Notes: generated by a model not told the origin, from the sequence alone. 64,000 nt of DNA from CAZOOK01 sp964581385 (GCA_964581385.1 CAZOOK010000010.1:1-64000); one strand, 5' to 3'; shown: positions 45,096 to 53,561, counted from the first letter of the stretch. Translations and numbers: made by a program.

Positions 45096-45365
45096 TCAGC
45101 GACGCAGGCCGAGATCGGCGATGAGTTTCGTGTAGCGACTCTCATCTTCCCGCTTCAGATAATCGAGCAGCTTGCGGCGCTGGTTGACCATCTTGGTCAG
45201 CCCGCGGCGCGAATGGTGGTCCTTCTTGTTCACTTCGAAGTGGCCCTGAAGGGTCTTCAGGCGCTCCGACAACAGCGCAACCTGCACTTCCGGTGAACCG
45301 GTATCTCCTTTCGCACGCTGGAATTTATCGACGACAACACGCTTTTGATCAACGGACAGCGGCAT
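45096..45365 (-). CDS. rpsO: 30S ribosomal protein S15
   Basis: An 89-residue ribosomal protein that binds 16S rRNA early in assembly. The whole length matches S15, including GDTGSPEVQVALLSERLKTLQGHFEVNKKDHHSRRGLTKMVNQRRKLLDYLKREDESRY. It lies between truB and pnp in the standard order. Confidence 0.98.
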   Translation of the reverse strand: MPLSVDQKRVVVDKFQRAKGDTGSPEVQVALLSERLKTLQGHFEVNKKDHHSRRGLTKMVNQRRKLLDYLKREDESRYTKLIADLGLRR

Positions 45366-45433
45366 TTTACGGCTCCAAATCTTTCAATTTCGTTCAATCA
45401 AGCGGCGGATTATAAGCTTGCGGCCGCCCAGGC

Positions 45434-46432
45434 TCAACCAGTTACAGGCGTTCGCGACGCGGTAAACCAGCGGCGCGGCGCGATACGCCCGTCGGAATCG
45501 ACGTCGGCGATGCCCAACAGGCAGCCCGCTTCATCAAAAACCGCGAGCCGCCCCGAAGATGGCGACGACGGCAAGTGAACCGTCTGCCCGAAGGCCAAGG
45601 CGCGCGCGCAGGGCTCGTCGGCCACCACGCGTGGCCAATCCGCAACCGCGACGGCGGTTGGCAGCAGATACCGGTTCAGTGCCGCATCGCCCTCGGCGGC
45701 GGCGCGCTCCAGATCATCGATCGTGACCAGATCGGCCTCGCCAAGCGGTCCCAATCCGATACGGCGCAACGCGATGAGATGGGCGACTTGCCCGATCGCG
45801 GCGGCCCAGTCCTCCGCCAGCGTGCGCACATAGGTGCCCTTGGAACAGCGCACCTCGAAGTCGAATGCGTGATCCGCGAAAGCCAGAATCCGCAGCTCGT
45901 GGATCATGACGTCGCGCGGCGCGCGCTCCACCTCGATGCCCTCGCGCGCGAGTTCGTAGAGCCGACGCCCCTCGCGCTTGATCGCGGAATACATCGGCGG
46001 CACCTGGCGGATGGTGCCGAGCAAGCCGGGGATCGCACTTTCGAGATCGTCACGAGTCACCTGCGCTGCATCCGATTGCTTCACTGCCTCGCCTTCCGCG
46101 TCGCCCGTCGTCGTCGCCACCCCCAGCAGCGCACGGCCGCGATAGGTCTTGTCAGCATCGAGCAGGTAAGCGCTCAACTTCGTCGCTTCGCCGAAGCAAA
46201 GCGGCAGAAGACCGGTGGCCAGCGGATCGAGACTGCCGGTATGTCCAGCCTTGGCCGCACGATACAGACGCTTTACCCGCTGCAGCGCGGTGTTGGAACT
46301 GATACCGAGTGGTTTGTCGAGCAGGACGATGCCATCAACCGTGCGGCGCGGGCGCTCGCCGAGCAGCGGCGGCGAAGCCGCGTCGCCGCTTGCACCGGGC
46401 GATGGCTTGCTCTCGGCGCCGTTGGCACACAA
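45434..46432 (-). CDS. truB: tRNA pseudouridine-55 synthase
   Basis: A 332-residue enzyme that makes pseudouridine 55 in the T loop of tRNAs. The catalytic Asp is in GHTGSLDPLATGLLPLCFGEATK; the KTYRGRALLGVATTTGDAEG and CSKGTYVRTLAEDW motifs are also present. A PUA-like C-terminus follows. The likely start is TTG at 46432, with AAGGGG 7 bases upstream. The N-terminus carries about 30 extra polar residues. Confidence 0.95.
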   Translation of the reverse strand: MCANGAESKPSPGASGDAASPPLLGERPRRTVDGIVLLDKPLGISSNTALQRVKRLYRAAKAGHTGSLDPLATGLLPLCFGEATKLSAYLLDADKTYRGRALLGVATTTGDAEGEAVKQSDAAQVTRDDLESAIPGLLGTIRQVPPMYSAIKREGRRLYELAREGIEVERAPRDVMIHELRILAFADHAFDFEVRCSKGTYVRTLAEDWAAAIGQVAHLIALRRIGLGPLGEADLVTIDDLERAAAEGDAALNRYLLPTAVAVADWPRVVADEPCARALAFGQTVHLPSSPSSGRLAVFDEAGCLLGIADVDSDGRIAPRRWFTASRTPVTG

Positions 46433-46443
46433 GGAAATGCCCC

Positions 46444-46875
46444 TTATTTCTTGCCGTGCAGCTTGTCGGCGTCGTCACTTGCGGGCGGGGCCTGCCCGGC
46501 CGCTGCGGCGGAACGCGCATCGCCCGCCACTGCTTCGCGGATCAGTGCGGAAATCCGGTCGCCTTCACGCAGTCCGCGATCGACAGCGAAGTGCAGCGTC
46601 GGCACGTAGCGCATATGCAGCCGCACGCTGAGTTCATGTCGCAATTTGCCGGCGGCCCGGTTGAGCGCACGCACGCATTCGGCGAGCCCTTTGTCGTCGC
46701 CGAGCCAGCTCACCAGTACGCGTGCGCTGCCGAGATCGGGGGCGGCTTCAACGGAAGTGACGGTCAGGACCGCCTCATGCAGGCGCGGGTCACGCAGCAC
46801 ACCCGCGCGCAGCAGATCGCTGATTTCGTGCTGTAACTGGGTATTGATACGCGCGGCGCGGGGATAATCTTTCAC
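46444..46875 (-). CDS. rbfA: Ribosome-binding factor A
   Basis: A 143-residue KH-fold protein needed for late 30S maturation and cold adaptation. Marks are RAARINTQLQHEISDLLRAGVLRDPRL, VTSVEAAPDLGSARVLVSWLGDD and RLHMRYVPTLHFAVDRGLREGDRI. A 25-residue Ala-rich tail extends past the core. It sits between infB and truB. Confidence 0.96.
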   Translation of the reverse strand: MKDYPRAARINTQLQHEISDLLRAGVLRDPRLHEAVLTVTSVEAAPDLGSARVLVSWLGDDKGLAECVRALNRAAGKLRHELSVRLHMRYVPTLHFAVDRGLREGDRISALIREAVAGDARSAAAAGQAPPASDDADKLHGKK

Positions 46876-46946
46876 AGCGTATGTCTATGTTCCAGTGTCC
46901 GCTCGCCGGACACTGGAAGTGATTTTCCTCGTTTGCTCCGCTTGCC

Positions 46947-49559
46947 TCACGCTTCCGCCTTCACGGTGCGGCGCACTTCGACGCGGTCATAGCATTCGAT
47001 CTGATCGCCGACCTTGACGTCGTTGTAGTTCTTGACGCCGATACCGCACTCGGTGCCGGCCTCAACCTTATTGACGTCGTCCTTGTGACGGCGCAGCGAT
47101 TCGAGTTCGCCCTCGTAGATGACGACGTTGTTGCGCAGCACGCGGATCGGCAGACCGCGACGTACTTCGCCTTCGATGATGAGACAGCCGGCGATGCTGC
47201 CGAACTTGGAACTGCGGAACACGTCGCGCACCTGTGCGATGCCGGCGATCTGCTCACGCGTTTCGGTGCCGAGCAGACCGGAGATCGCGTCGGAAACATC
47301 ATCGAGCACGTCGTAGATGATGCTGTAGTAGCGCACGTCGACGCCGGTGTCCTGGATGCGGCGGCGGGCAACGCCGTCGGCGCGCACATTGAAGCCGATG
47401 ATGATCGCTCTCGACGCCAGCGCGAGATCGATGTCGGATTCGCTGATACCGCCGATCGAACTGGTCAGCACGTTGACCTTGACCTCGGCGGACGGCAGCT
47501 TGCGCAGCGCTTCGGTGAGCGCTTCGGCGCTGCCCTGCACGTCGGCCTTGATCATCAGGTTGAGAATCTTCTGCTGGCCGCCGCCGCTCTCGCCCATGCG
47601 CGCGAAAATCTGGTCCATGCGCACTGCCTGCGACTGCGCCAACTTGGCTTCGCGTAGCTTGATTTCACGCAGATCGGCAAGCTCGCGCGCCTTGCGCTCG
47701 TCAGCGACGACGATCACGTCATCACCGGCCTCCGGCGCGCCGGACAGACCGAGCACCGCGACCGGAATCGACGGCCCGGCTTCCTTGATCGACTGACCGG
47801 CTTCGTTGAACATCGCGCGTACACGGCCGAAGAACTGGCCGGTGAGAATCACGTCGCCCTGACGCAAAGTACCGGAACGCACCAGCACGGTAGCGACCGG
47901 ACCACGACCCTTCTCGACCGACGATTCGACAATGGTGCCGCGCGCGGGGCCGTCGAGCGGCGCCTTCAACTCCATGACTTCCGCCTGCAACAGGATCGCG
48001 TCAAGCAGGCTGTCGACACCTTCGCCGGTGAACGACGACACGCCGACGAATTGCACCTCGCCGCCGTAATCTTCGGGAATCACCTCTTCCTTCACCAGCT
48101 CGTTCTTGACGCGGCCGAGGTCGGCTTCCGGCTTGTCGATCTTGGTGATCGCCACCACCATCGGCGCCTTCGCTGCGCGCGCGTGCTGGATCGCTTCCTT
48201 GGTCTGCGGCATAACGCCGTCATCGGCGGCCACGACCAGAATCACGATGTCGGTCACCTGTGCGCCGCGCGCGCGCATGCGTGTGAACGCAGCGTGGCCC
48301 GGCGTATCGAGAAAGGTGATGACGCCCTTCGCCGTTTCGACGTGATAGGCACCGATGTGTTGCGTAATGCCACCGGCCTCGCCCGCCGCCACGCGCGTCT
48401 TGCGGATGTAGTCGAGCAGCGAGGTTTTGCCGTGATCGACGTGACCCATGATGGTGACCACCGGTGGGCGGCTGTGCCGCGGCAGGTCCCGCGCTTCGCC
48501 GGCGGCGGCCTGCATCAGCCCCTCTTCGACGTCGCTTTCCTTGACCGCCCTGGCCTTGTGGCCCATTTCCTCGACCATGAGGATAGCGGTGTCCTGGTCG
48601 ATGATCTGATTGATCGTCGCCATCACGCCGCTCTTCATCATGACTTTGATGAGTTCGGTCGCCTTGGTCGCCATGCGGTTGGCGAGTTCGCCGACCGTGA
48701 TCGCTTCCGGCACTTCGACTTCGCGAATCACCGGCGCAGTCGGCTTCTCGAATCCGTGCGAAGTTTCCAGGCGCACCTGTCCGCTCGGCTTCTTGGATCT
48801 CTTCTCGCGGCGATTGCCGCCCCGCCCTTCGGCGAGATGAAGTTCGTTGCGTGAACCGCGCTCGCGCTCCGGGCGCTTTTGCGCGGGCGGTGTGGCCGGC
48901 GTCGGCGTCGCCGCCACCGGCTGCGGCGCCGTCGCGCGCCGCAGGTTTTCTTCGGCGCGACGGCGCGAGCCTTCGGCTTCCACACGCGCGCGATAAATCG
49001 GATCGTTCTTCAACCGCTCCTGCTCTTCGGCCTTCCGGCGCTCGGCCTGCTCGATTTCCGTGCGCTTGCGGACTTCCTCTTCCTCATGCAGTTTGCGGGC
49101 CGCTTCTTCCTGGACGCGCTTGGCCTCAGCCTCGGCAGTCGCACGTGCCTTCGCTTCGCGCTCAGCAAGCTCCTTTGCGGCGGCGGCTTCGACCTCAGCG
49201 CTCGCTCCCGCAGCACCTTCGGCACCACCCAGCTCGTCACGCTTGACGTAAGTGCGCCGCTTGCGCACTTCGATGCTGACCATTTTGGTCGGTGCGCCGC
49301 GCGCACCACCGAGCTTCAGCTCCGAGGTTTCCTTGCGCTTGAGCGTGATCCGGCGTGGTTCGCCACTGGCTGCAATCGGCGTTCCGCCGCTGCGCGCGAT
49401 CTTGTGCTGAAGATGGCTCAGCAGCTTGACCTTATCGGCCGGGCTGATCGGTGCTTTCTCGTCCGGCACTTCGATACCGGCCTCGCGCAACTGGCCGAGC
49501 ATTTCGTCGATCGGCTTATGCAGCTCGCTCGCGAGATCGACGACAGTGATGGTGCTCAT
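46947..49559 (-). CDS. infB: Translation initiation factor IF-2
   Basis: An 870-residue GTPase that brings initiator tRNA to the 30S subunit. It has an N-terminal IF2-N domain, a long charged region rich in Ala/Glu/Arg (about 115-260), a second IF2-N unit, and a G domain with GHVDHGKTSL, DTPGHAAF and a G4 motif TKID. Domains II-IV end with the C2 initiator-tRNA binding part. G4 is NKxD in most GTPases; the DNA clearly codes Thr here (ACC AAG ATC GAC). Confidence 0.97.
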   Translation of the reverse strand: MSTITVVDLASELHKPIDEMLGQLREAGIEVPDEKAPISPADKVKLLSHLQHKIARSGGTPIAASGEPRRITLKRKETSELKLGGARGAPTKMVSIEVRKRRTYVKRDELGGAEGAAGASAEVEAAAAKELAEREAKARATAEAEAKRVQEEAARKLHEEEEVRKRTEIEQAERRKAEEQERLKNDPIYRARVEAEGSRRRAEENLRRATAPQPVAATPTPATPPAQKRPERERGSRNELHLAEGRGGNRREKRSKKPSGQVRLETSHGFEKPTAPVIREVEVPEAITVGELANRMATKATELIKVMMKSGVMATINQIIDQDTAILMVEEMGHKARAVKESDVEEGLMQAAAGEARDLPRHSRPPVVTIMGHVDHGKTSLLDYIRKTRVAAGEAGGITQHIGAYHVETAKGVITFLDTPGHAAFTRMRARGAQVTDIVILVVAADDGVMPQTKEAIQHARAAKAPMVVAITKIDKPEADLGRVKNELVKEEVIPEDYGGEVQFVGVSSFTGEGVDSLLDAILLQAEVMELKAPLDGPARGTIVESSVEKGRGPVATVLVRSGTLRQGDVILTGQFFGRVRAMFNEAGQSIKEAGPSIPVAVLGLSGAPEAGDDVIVVADERKARELADLREIKLREAKLAQSQAVRMDQIFARMGESGGGQQKILNLMIKADVQGSAEALTEALRKLPSAEVKVNVLTSSIGGISESDIDLALASRAIIIGFNVRADGVARRRIQDTGVDVRYYSIIYDVLDDVSDAISGLLGTETREQIAGIAQVRDVFRSSKFGSIAGCLIIEGEVRRGLPIRVLRNNVVIYEGELESLRRHKDDVNKVEAGTECGIGVKNYNDVKVGDQIECYDRVEVRRTVKAEA

Positions 49560-49578
49560 TGTGGCTTACCCCGTACCG

Positions 49579-51072
49579 TCAGGCCTGCTCGGAACTCATG
49601 CTGCGCGCGGTCATGATCAACTTCGCCGCGCGGTCTTCGTCGATCTTGATCAAATCCAGCAACTCGTCGGTCGCCAGATCGGCGAGATTCTCGCGCGTGA
49701 CGATGCCGGCTTCGGCAAGCTGGTAAGCAAGATCTTCATCCATGCCTTCGACCTGGAGCAGATCCTCGGCCGGCGTCGGCGAGTTGGCGCGTTCCGCCTT
49801 GGCCAGCTCCTTGTTCACATGCACGTCGCGCGCGCGGTTGCGCAGCTCCTCGACGATCTGCTCATCGAACTCCTCGATGCCGAGCAGTTCCGACGTCGGC
49901 ACGTAGGCAATTTCCTCGACCGAAGTGAAGCCTTCCTGGACCAGGATCAATGCAATATCCGCGTCCACTTCCAGGCTCTCCATGAACAGCTGCTGCAGAG
50001 ACTGGTTTTCCTGTTCTTTCTTGACCTCGGCTTCAGCCGCGGTCATCACGTTCAGCACCCACCCGGTGAGCTCGGAGGCGAGCCGCACATTCTGGCCGCC
50101 GCGACCGATCGCCTGCGCCAGCTTGTCCTCGGCAACCGCGATCGCCATCGCATGTGCTTCTTCGTCGACGATGATGGATTCGACTTCGGCCGGCGCCATC
50201 GCGTTGATGACGAACTGGGCTGGATTGTCATCCCAGGGCACGATATCGATGCGCTCGCCGGCGAGTTCATTGGAGACGCTCTGCACACGCGAGCCGCGCA
50301 TGCCGACACAGGCACCGACCGGATCGATGCGCTTGTCCTTGGCCTGCACCGCGACTTTCGCACGCAAGCCCGCATCGCGCGCCGCACCCTTGAGTTCGAT
50401 CAGGCCCTGTGCGATTTCCGGCACTTCGAGCTTGAACAGTTCCATCAGGAATTTCGGCGAGGTGCGGCTCAGAAACAATTGCGGCCCGCGCACCTGCGGG
50501 CTGACTTCATATAGATAGCCGCGCACACGGTCGCCCGGACGCACCGGCTCACGCGGAATCATGTGTTCGCGCGGAACGATGGCCTCGGTGGCGCCGCCAA
50601 GATCGACGATGACGCTGCCGCGCTCGATGCGCTTGACCAGACCGGTCAGCAGCTCGCCGACACGGTCGGTATAGGCATCGACGACGCGCGCGCGCTCGGC
50701 ATCGCGGACGCGCTGGAAAATGACCTGCTTGGCTTTCTGCGCGCCGATGCGGCCGAACTCGATCGACGCGAGCGGCTGTTCGACGACATCACCGGGCTTG
50801 GCTTCCGGATTCTGCTCCAGCGCGCGCGCGAGCAGCGTCTGGCGCGCGGGAGTTTCGAAATTCTCGTCCTCGTCATCGACGATGGTCCAGCGGCGAAACG
50901 TCTCATAGTCACCGGTCTGGCGGTCGATCGACACACGAATGTCCCAATCGGCACCGTAGTGCTCTTTGCTGGCCGACGCGAGCGCGGCTTCGAGCGCCTG
51001 GAAAATAATTTCCTGCTCGACGCCCTTTTCGTTGGAGACGACATCCACCATGAGCAGTACGTTTTTGTTCAT
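49579..51072 (-). CDS. nusA: Transcription elongation factor NusA
   Basis: A 497-residue RNA polymerase-binding factor acting in pausing, termination and antitermination. In order: N-terminal domain, S1 domain (about 135-200), two KH domains (KDKRIDPVGACVGMRGSRVQSVSNELAGERIDIV...), and two C-terminal helix-hairpin acidic repeats (about 360-495) as in proteobacterial NusA. GAGGA just before the ATG supports the start. It overlaps the rimP stop by 4 bases (ATGA). Confidence 0.97.
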   Translation of the reverse strand: MNKNVLLMVDVVSNEKGVEQEIIFQALEAALASASKEHYGADWDIRVSIDRQTGDYETFRRWTIVDDEDENFETPARQTLLARALEQNPEAKPGDVVEQPLASIEFGRIGAQKAKQVIFQRVRDAERARVVDAYTDRVGELLTGLVKRIERGSVIVDLGGATEAIVPREHMIPREPVRPGDRVRGYLYEVSPQVRGPQLFLSRTSPKFLMELFKLEVPEIAQGLIELKGAARDAGLRAKVAVQAKDKRIDPVGACVGMRGSRVQSVSNELAGERIDIVPWDDNPAQFVINAMAPAEVESIIVDEEAHAMAIAVAEDKLAQAIGRGGQNVRLASELTGWVLNVMTAAEAEVKKEQENQSLQQLFMESLEVDADIALILVQEGFTSVEEIAYVPTSELLGIEEFDEQIVEELRNRARDVHVNKELAKAERANSPTPAEDLLQVEGMDEDLAYQLAEAGIVTRENLADLATDELLDLIKIDEDRAAKLIMTARSMSSEQA

Positions 51073-51542
51073 GCTTTCCTCAACTCTCGCTCGTAGTCAG
51101 GCACCAACCGCGCTACTTCAATGTCTGCCAGCGGCAGCGACACGTCCTGTGACTCAACCTGCAATGTCACATTGCGGCCGTCGCAATCGCGAAGAACCCC
51201 GCGAAAACGGCGCTGGCCGGCAACCGGCGCAACCATCTGCACGCGGGCCAACTCACCCGCGAAACGCCGGAAATGCTCCGGCTTCACCAGCGGCCTGTCC
51301 AGCCCCGGCGACGACACTTCAAGGCGATAAGCCGACGGAATCGGGTCTTCCACATCAAGCAGTCCCGCCACTTCGCGGCTGACCCGCTCGCAATCCTCGA
51401 CCTGAATCCCTGCCGCCGCGTCGATATACAGACGCAAGGTGCCCGTGCGCCGCGAAGGCGCAAACTCAAGCAGAACCAGCTCATAGCCGAGCGACTCGAC
51501 CACGGGCTCGATCAAGGCCGTCAGGCGATCCCTTAAATCCAT
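51069..51542 (-). CDS. rimP: Ribosome maturation factor RimP
   Basis: A 157-residue factor for 30S maturation: DRLTALIEPVVESLGYELVLLEF, LRLYIDAAAGIQVEDCERVSREVAGLLDVEDPIPSAYRLEVSSPGLDRPL. The ATG at 51542 gives the normal N-terminus; the frame continues 19 codons upstream to within 10 bases of the tRNA. It starts 65 bases after the tRNA 3' end and was probably transcribed with it. Confidence 0.95.
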   Translation of the reverse strand: MDLRDRLTALIEPVVESLGYELVLLEFAPSRRTGTLRLYIDAAAGIQVEDCERVSREVAGLLDVEDPIPSAYRLEVSSPGLDRPLVKPEHFRRFAGELARVQMVAPVAGQRRFRGVLRDCDGRNVTLQVESQDVSLPLADIEVARLVPDYERELRKA

Positions 51543-51607
51543 ACACCATCGCCGCAAATGAAAAAGGCCCACACGGGGCCTGGTACCACATACACACACC
51601 AGTTGTT

Positions 51608-51684
51608 TGGTAGCGGGGGCAGGATTCGAACCTGCGACCTTCGGGTTATGAGCCCGACGAGCTGCCAGACTGCTCCACCCCGCA
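51608..51684 (-). tRNA. metY: Initiator tRNA-fMet (CAU)
   Basis: The minus strand folds as a 77-base tRNA with encoded CCA. The anticodon CAT lies in a stem with three consecutive G-C pairs, and the D stem has A11-U24, both marks of initiators. Position 1 is U and position 72 is U, an unpaired 1-72 couple like the C1-A72 mismatch of E. coli initiator tRNA. Its place before rimP-nusA-infB is that of E. coli metY. No other tRNA was found in the window. Confidence 0.95.
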
Positions 51685-51698
51685 CCAGCCAGTCGCGG

Positions 51699-51727
51699 AT
51701 TTTAACGACTTACCGAAATCTACACAA
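51699..51727 (-). promoter_or_regulatory. Promoter of metY and the rimP-nusA-infB operon
   Basis: On the minus strand TTGTGT (51727-51722), 17 bases, then TAAAAT (51704-51699), ending 14 bases before the tRNA 5' end at 51684. This whole segment is duplicated at 53319-53385. Confidence 0.75.
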
Positions 51728-51968
51728 GGTGTTGCGCGGTCTTTAATGACATGGGACATCGGGTTAAGTTGGTGATTCCCTGGCAGCGGGTCATTTTGAA
51801 TTCAAGGAGTGGCGGCGTAGCAGCGTACCGCTGTCGGCCATGCGATCCATGTGCATGGCACGGAAACGACTCAACGTGATCCCGTTGCACTCGCCGAGCT
51901 CACATTGACGATATCGCAATTGGTGAAATATGAAGATGCGTCTCAGTGATCCAACACGAAGCAGGCGC

Positions 51969-53063
51969 TCAAGAATCAACACCGTTCTCGTCGAGGTGCG
52001 AAGAAGAAGGCTCAATAATCCCACCTTCCACAATTGCACCTGATTTTGCTCGATCAATCATTCGCTTTACCTCTGAGCTGGCGTGCGCAGGTACGAGTTC
52101 GATTTCGGGGTGCTTGATAGCGAATACCCTGAAAATCTCATCTGCAAACGCTTGGCCAACCGATGGGATCCCAGTGAAATCGAATATAACAACCTTAAAA
52201 AGCTCCACGCGAGCCAGAAGACGCTTTGCCTGTGATCGAGAGACCAGTTTGTCGTTTCCATATTGCGCAAGTTTCACGGGCACCACGGTCTTCGTAAATC
52301 CGTAGTCATCGCCAGATGTAAAACGATCAAATATCTGGCGGGTAGTCCTTGACGTGTGATTGTTCAGCTGCATCCATACGAAAGTTCCTGTGCGGAATTT
52401 GCTGTTTTCCAATATCCAGTCTTCTGAATCACCAAACTTATGGTTGAAATAAACACCGCCCGAAAGAATGTCGAATTGATCGAACATGCGTGAGGAGAAA
52501 AAGATTCCTTCGCCAGAATGATTTTTGGGGTCTGTCGTCAATTTTCCCTTGGCTAATTCCAATATTGCATGGCGCTCGTCTAGAAGGCCAAGCTCTGTTT
52601 GAATCTTCTTGAAGATGCCAATGCCGTCATCTATCAACATCATTTCTGTTGTGGCAGCAGTCTTCATTATCCGAACGGTGATTTCGTGGCCACTGGAATG
52701 GTCAATCGCGTTATTGAACATTTCCGTGAATCCGTATTGCCAAATTTCCATCACGTTTGTTGGCATATAGCCAACGGTTGGCGCCACGTCATCTCGCCAA
52801 ACAATGTCCTCTGCTAAATCTGACGAGATTGGATATCGCCCTCGCCATTCGAGCAAGGTACATAATTTATAAACCCTGCTTCTAGTATTTCCGGACTCCT
52901 TCAGCGCACCTTCCGTTGTCAGTTTCTGAAGATGTTTATTGACGGCTTGTCGCGTGATTTTGAAGTGTTCAGCCGTCACCCTCGCAACATCGTTTGGATG
53001 TTTGCCTACGTGGTCGAGGATAAAACGCCTAATTTCCTCACCCCTGATTCGTACTCGGCTCAT
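51969..53063 (-). CDS. Winged-helix / GHKL ATPase / STAS-like fusion protein
   Basis: A 364-residue soluble protein with three parts. Residues 7-68 are a winged helix (IRRFILDHVGKHPNDVARVTAEHFKITRQAVNKHLQKL). Residues about 90-240 are a GHKL ATPase domain with N box EMFNNAIDHSSG (114-125), G1 LIDDGIGIF (143-151) and G2 NHSGEGIFFSSRM (181-193). Residues 283-345 are a STAS-like (DUF4325-type) domain with VVIFDFTGIPSVGQAFADEIFRVF. No histidine phosphoacceptor domain is present, so it is not an ordinary sensor kinase. The combination is that of an anti-sigma-type kinase, its STAS antagonist and a DNA-binding domain in one chain. It lies alone in an accessory region, preceded by four TTGTCAA boxes and a second metY promoter copy. 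Function is unknown; the domain names are the firm part. Confidence 0.8.
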   Translation of the reverse strand: MSRVRIRGEEIRRFILDHVGKHPNDVARVTAEHFKITRQAVNKHLQKLTTEGALKESGNTRSRVYKLCTLLEWRGRYPISSDLAEDIVWRDDVAPTVGYMPTNVMEIWQYGFTEMFNNAIDHSSGHEITVRIMKTAATTEMMLIDDGIGIFKKIQTELGLLDERHAILELAKGKLTTDPKNHSGEGIFFSSRMFDQFDILSGGVYFNHKFGDSEDWILENSKFRTGTFVWMQLNNHTSRTTRQIFDRFTSGDDYGFTKTVVPVKLAQYGNDKLVSRSQAKRLLARVELFKVVIFDFTGIPSVGQAFADEIFRVFAIKHPEIELVPAHASSEVKRMIDRAKSGAIVEGGIIEPSSSHLDENGVDS

Positions 53064-53090
53064 TAAGAATATTCCGGATCATTGTCAACC

Positions 53091-53152
53091 TTGCTATCGG
53101 ATTTGACAACTTTATCGTTTATGATTGTCAATGTTAAGAGCGCTATTGTCAA
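53091..53152. promoter_or_regulatory. Four TTGTCAA boxes upstream of the HTH-GHKL-STAS gene
   Basis: TTGTCAA occurs at 53092-53098, 53125-53131 and 53146-53152, and in inverse orientation (TTGACAA) at 53103-53109. Three are extended as ATTGTCAAC or ATTGTCAAT. All four lie within 90 bases of the ATG at 53063. They may be operators for the gene's own winged helix; on the minus strand some also contain TTGACA, so they could double as -35 elements. Confidence 0.55.
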
Positions 53153-53199
53153 CCGTCCTGCCTAGATGGCGCCATGAACAAATTAAGTGCTAAAGGACG

Positions 53200-53318
53200 C
53201 AGCTGACGACCTTGTTGCTGGCTGACATTGTGGACGTCGCCCTCTGCGACCTGACCCCTGCAGTCTTGGGGCAGGCGGCGCCGCCACCCGTGCCGGGTTG
53301 CGGGTTGAGCTGTGTGAA
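53200..53318 (+). pseudogene. Deleted duplicate of the vapC gene
   Basis: 53200-53278 matches 54780-54858 of the intact vapC and 53279-53318 matches about 54968-55008, with only a few base changes. The 109 bases between are deleted, the 5' half of the gene is absent, and a one-base loss near the end shifts the frame. It cannot make a PIN protein. It joins directly to the metY promoter copy at 53319. Confidence 0.85.
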
Positions 53319-53385
53319 CTGCTCCACCCCGCGCCAGCCAGTCGCGGGTTTTAACGACTTACCAAAATCTACACAAGGTGTTGCG
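53319..53385. repeat. Second copy of the metY promoter and tRNA 5' end
   Basis: These 67 bases repeat 51670-51736 in the same orientation with three differences. They contain the first 14 bases of the tRNA (not enough for a tRNA) and the promoter region, with -35 TTGTGT kept and -10 changed from TAAAAT to TAAAAC. The 176 bases that follow (53386-53561) hold a small hairpin with 8-base arms (53397-53404/53417-53424) and no gene. Confidence 0.9.
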
Positions 53386-53561
53386 AAGCACAATTACGAT
53401 AACCACGGCCGCTTGCGGTTATCGGTTCAACAAGCCGATTGACCCGTTAAAGATGCTCCTTTCGTAGCGGTAGAAATGCATTGCATTTAAGGGGTTCTAA
53501 GCCCAAACCCGCGGAATTCATCCGGCACGTGTCAGTCGATGCGTTACTGCACGTTCCCCGT

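Noticed and set aside
51685..51968. Remains of an integrase or transposase next to the tRNA
   Set aside because: A minus-strand frame (51791-52057) overlaps the end of the fusion gene and shows no motif of any integrase or transposase that I can name, so the stretch is left unassigned.
53319..53385. Possible second tRNA gene
   Set aside because: Only the first 14 bases of tRNA-fMet are present; the rest is promoter sequence, so no tRNA can form.
51670..53385. Classical tRNA-integrated island with attL/attR
   Set aside because: The repeat covers the tRNA 5' end and promoter, not the 3' end used by tyrosine integrases, and no integrase gene is present; duplication by recombination explains it better.
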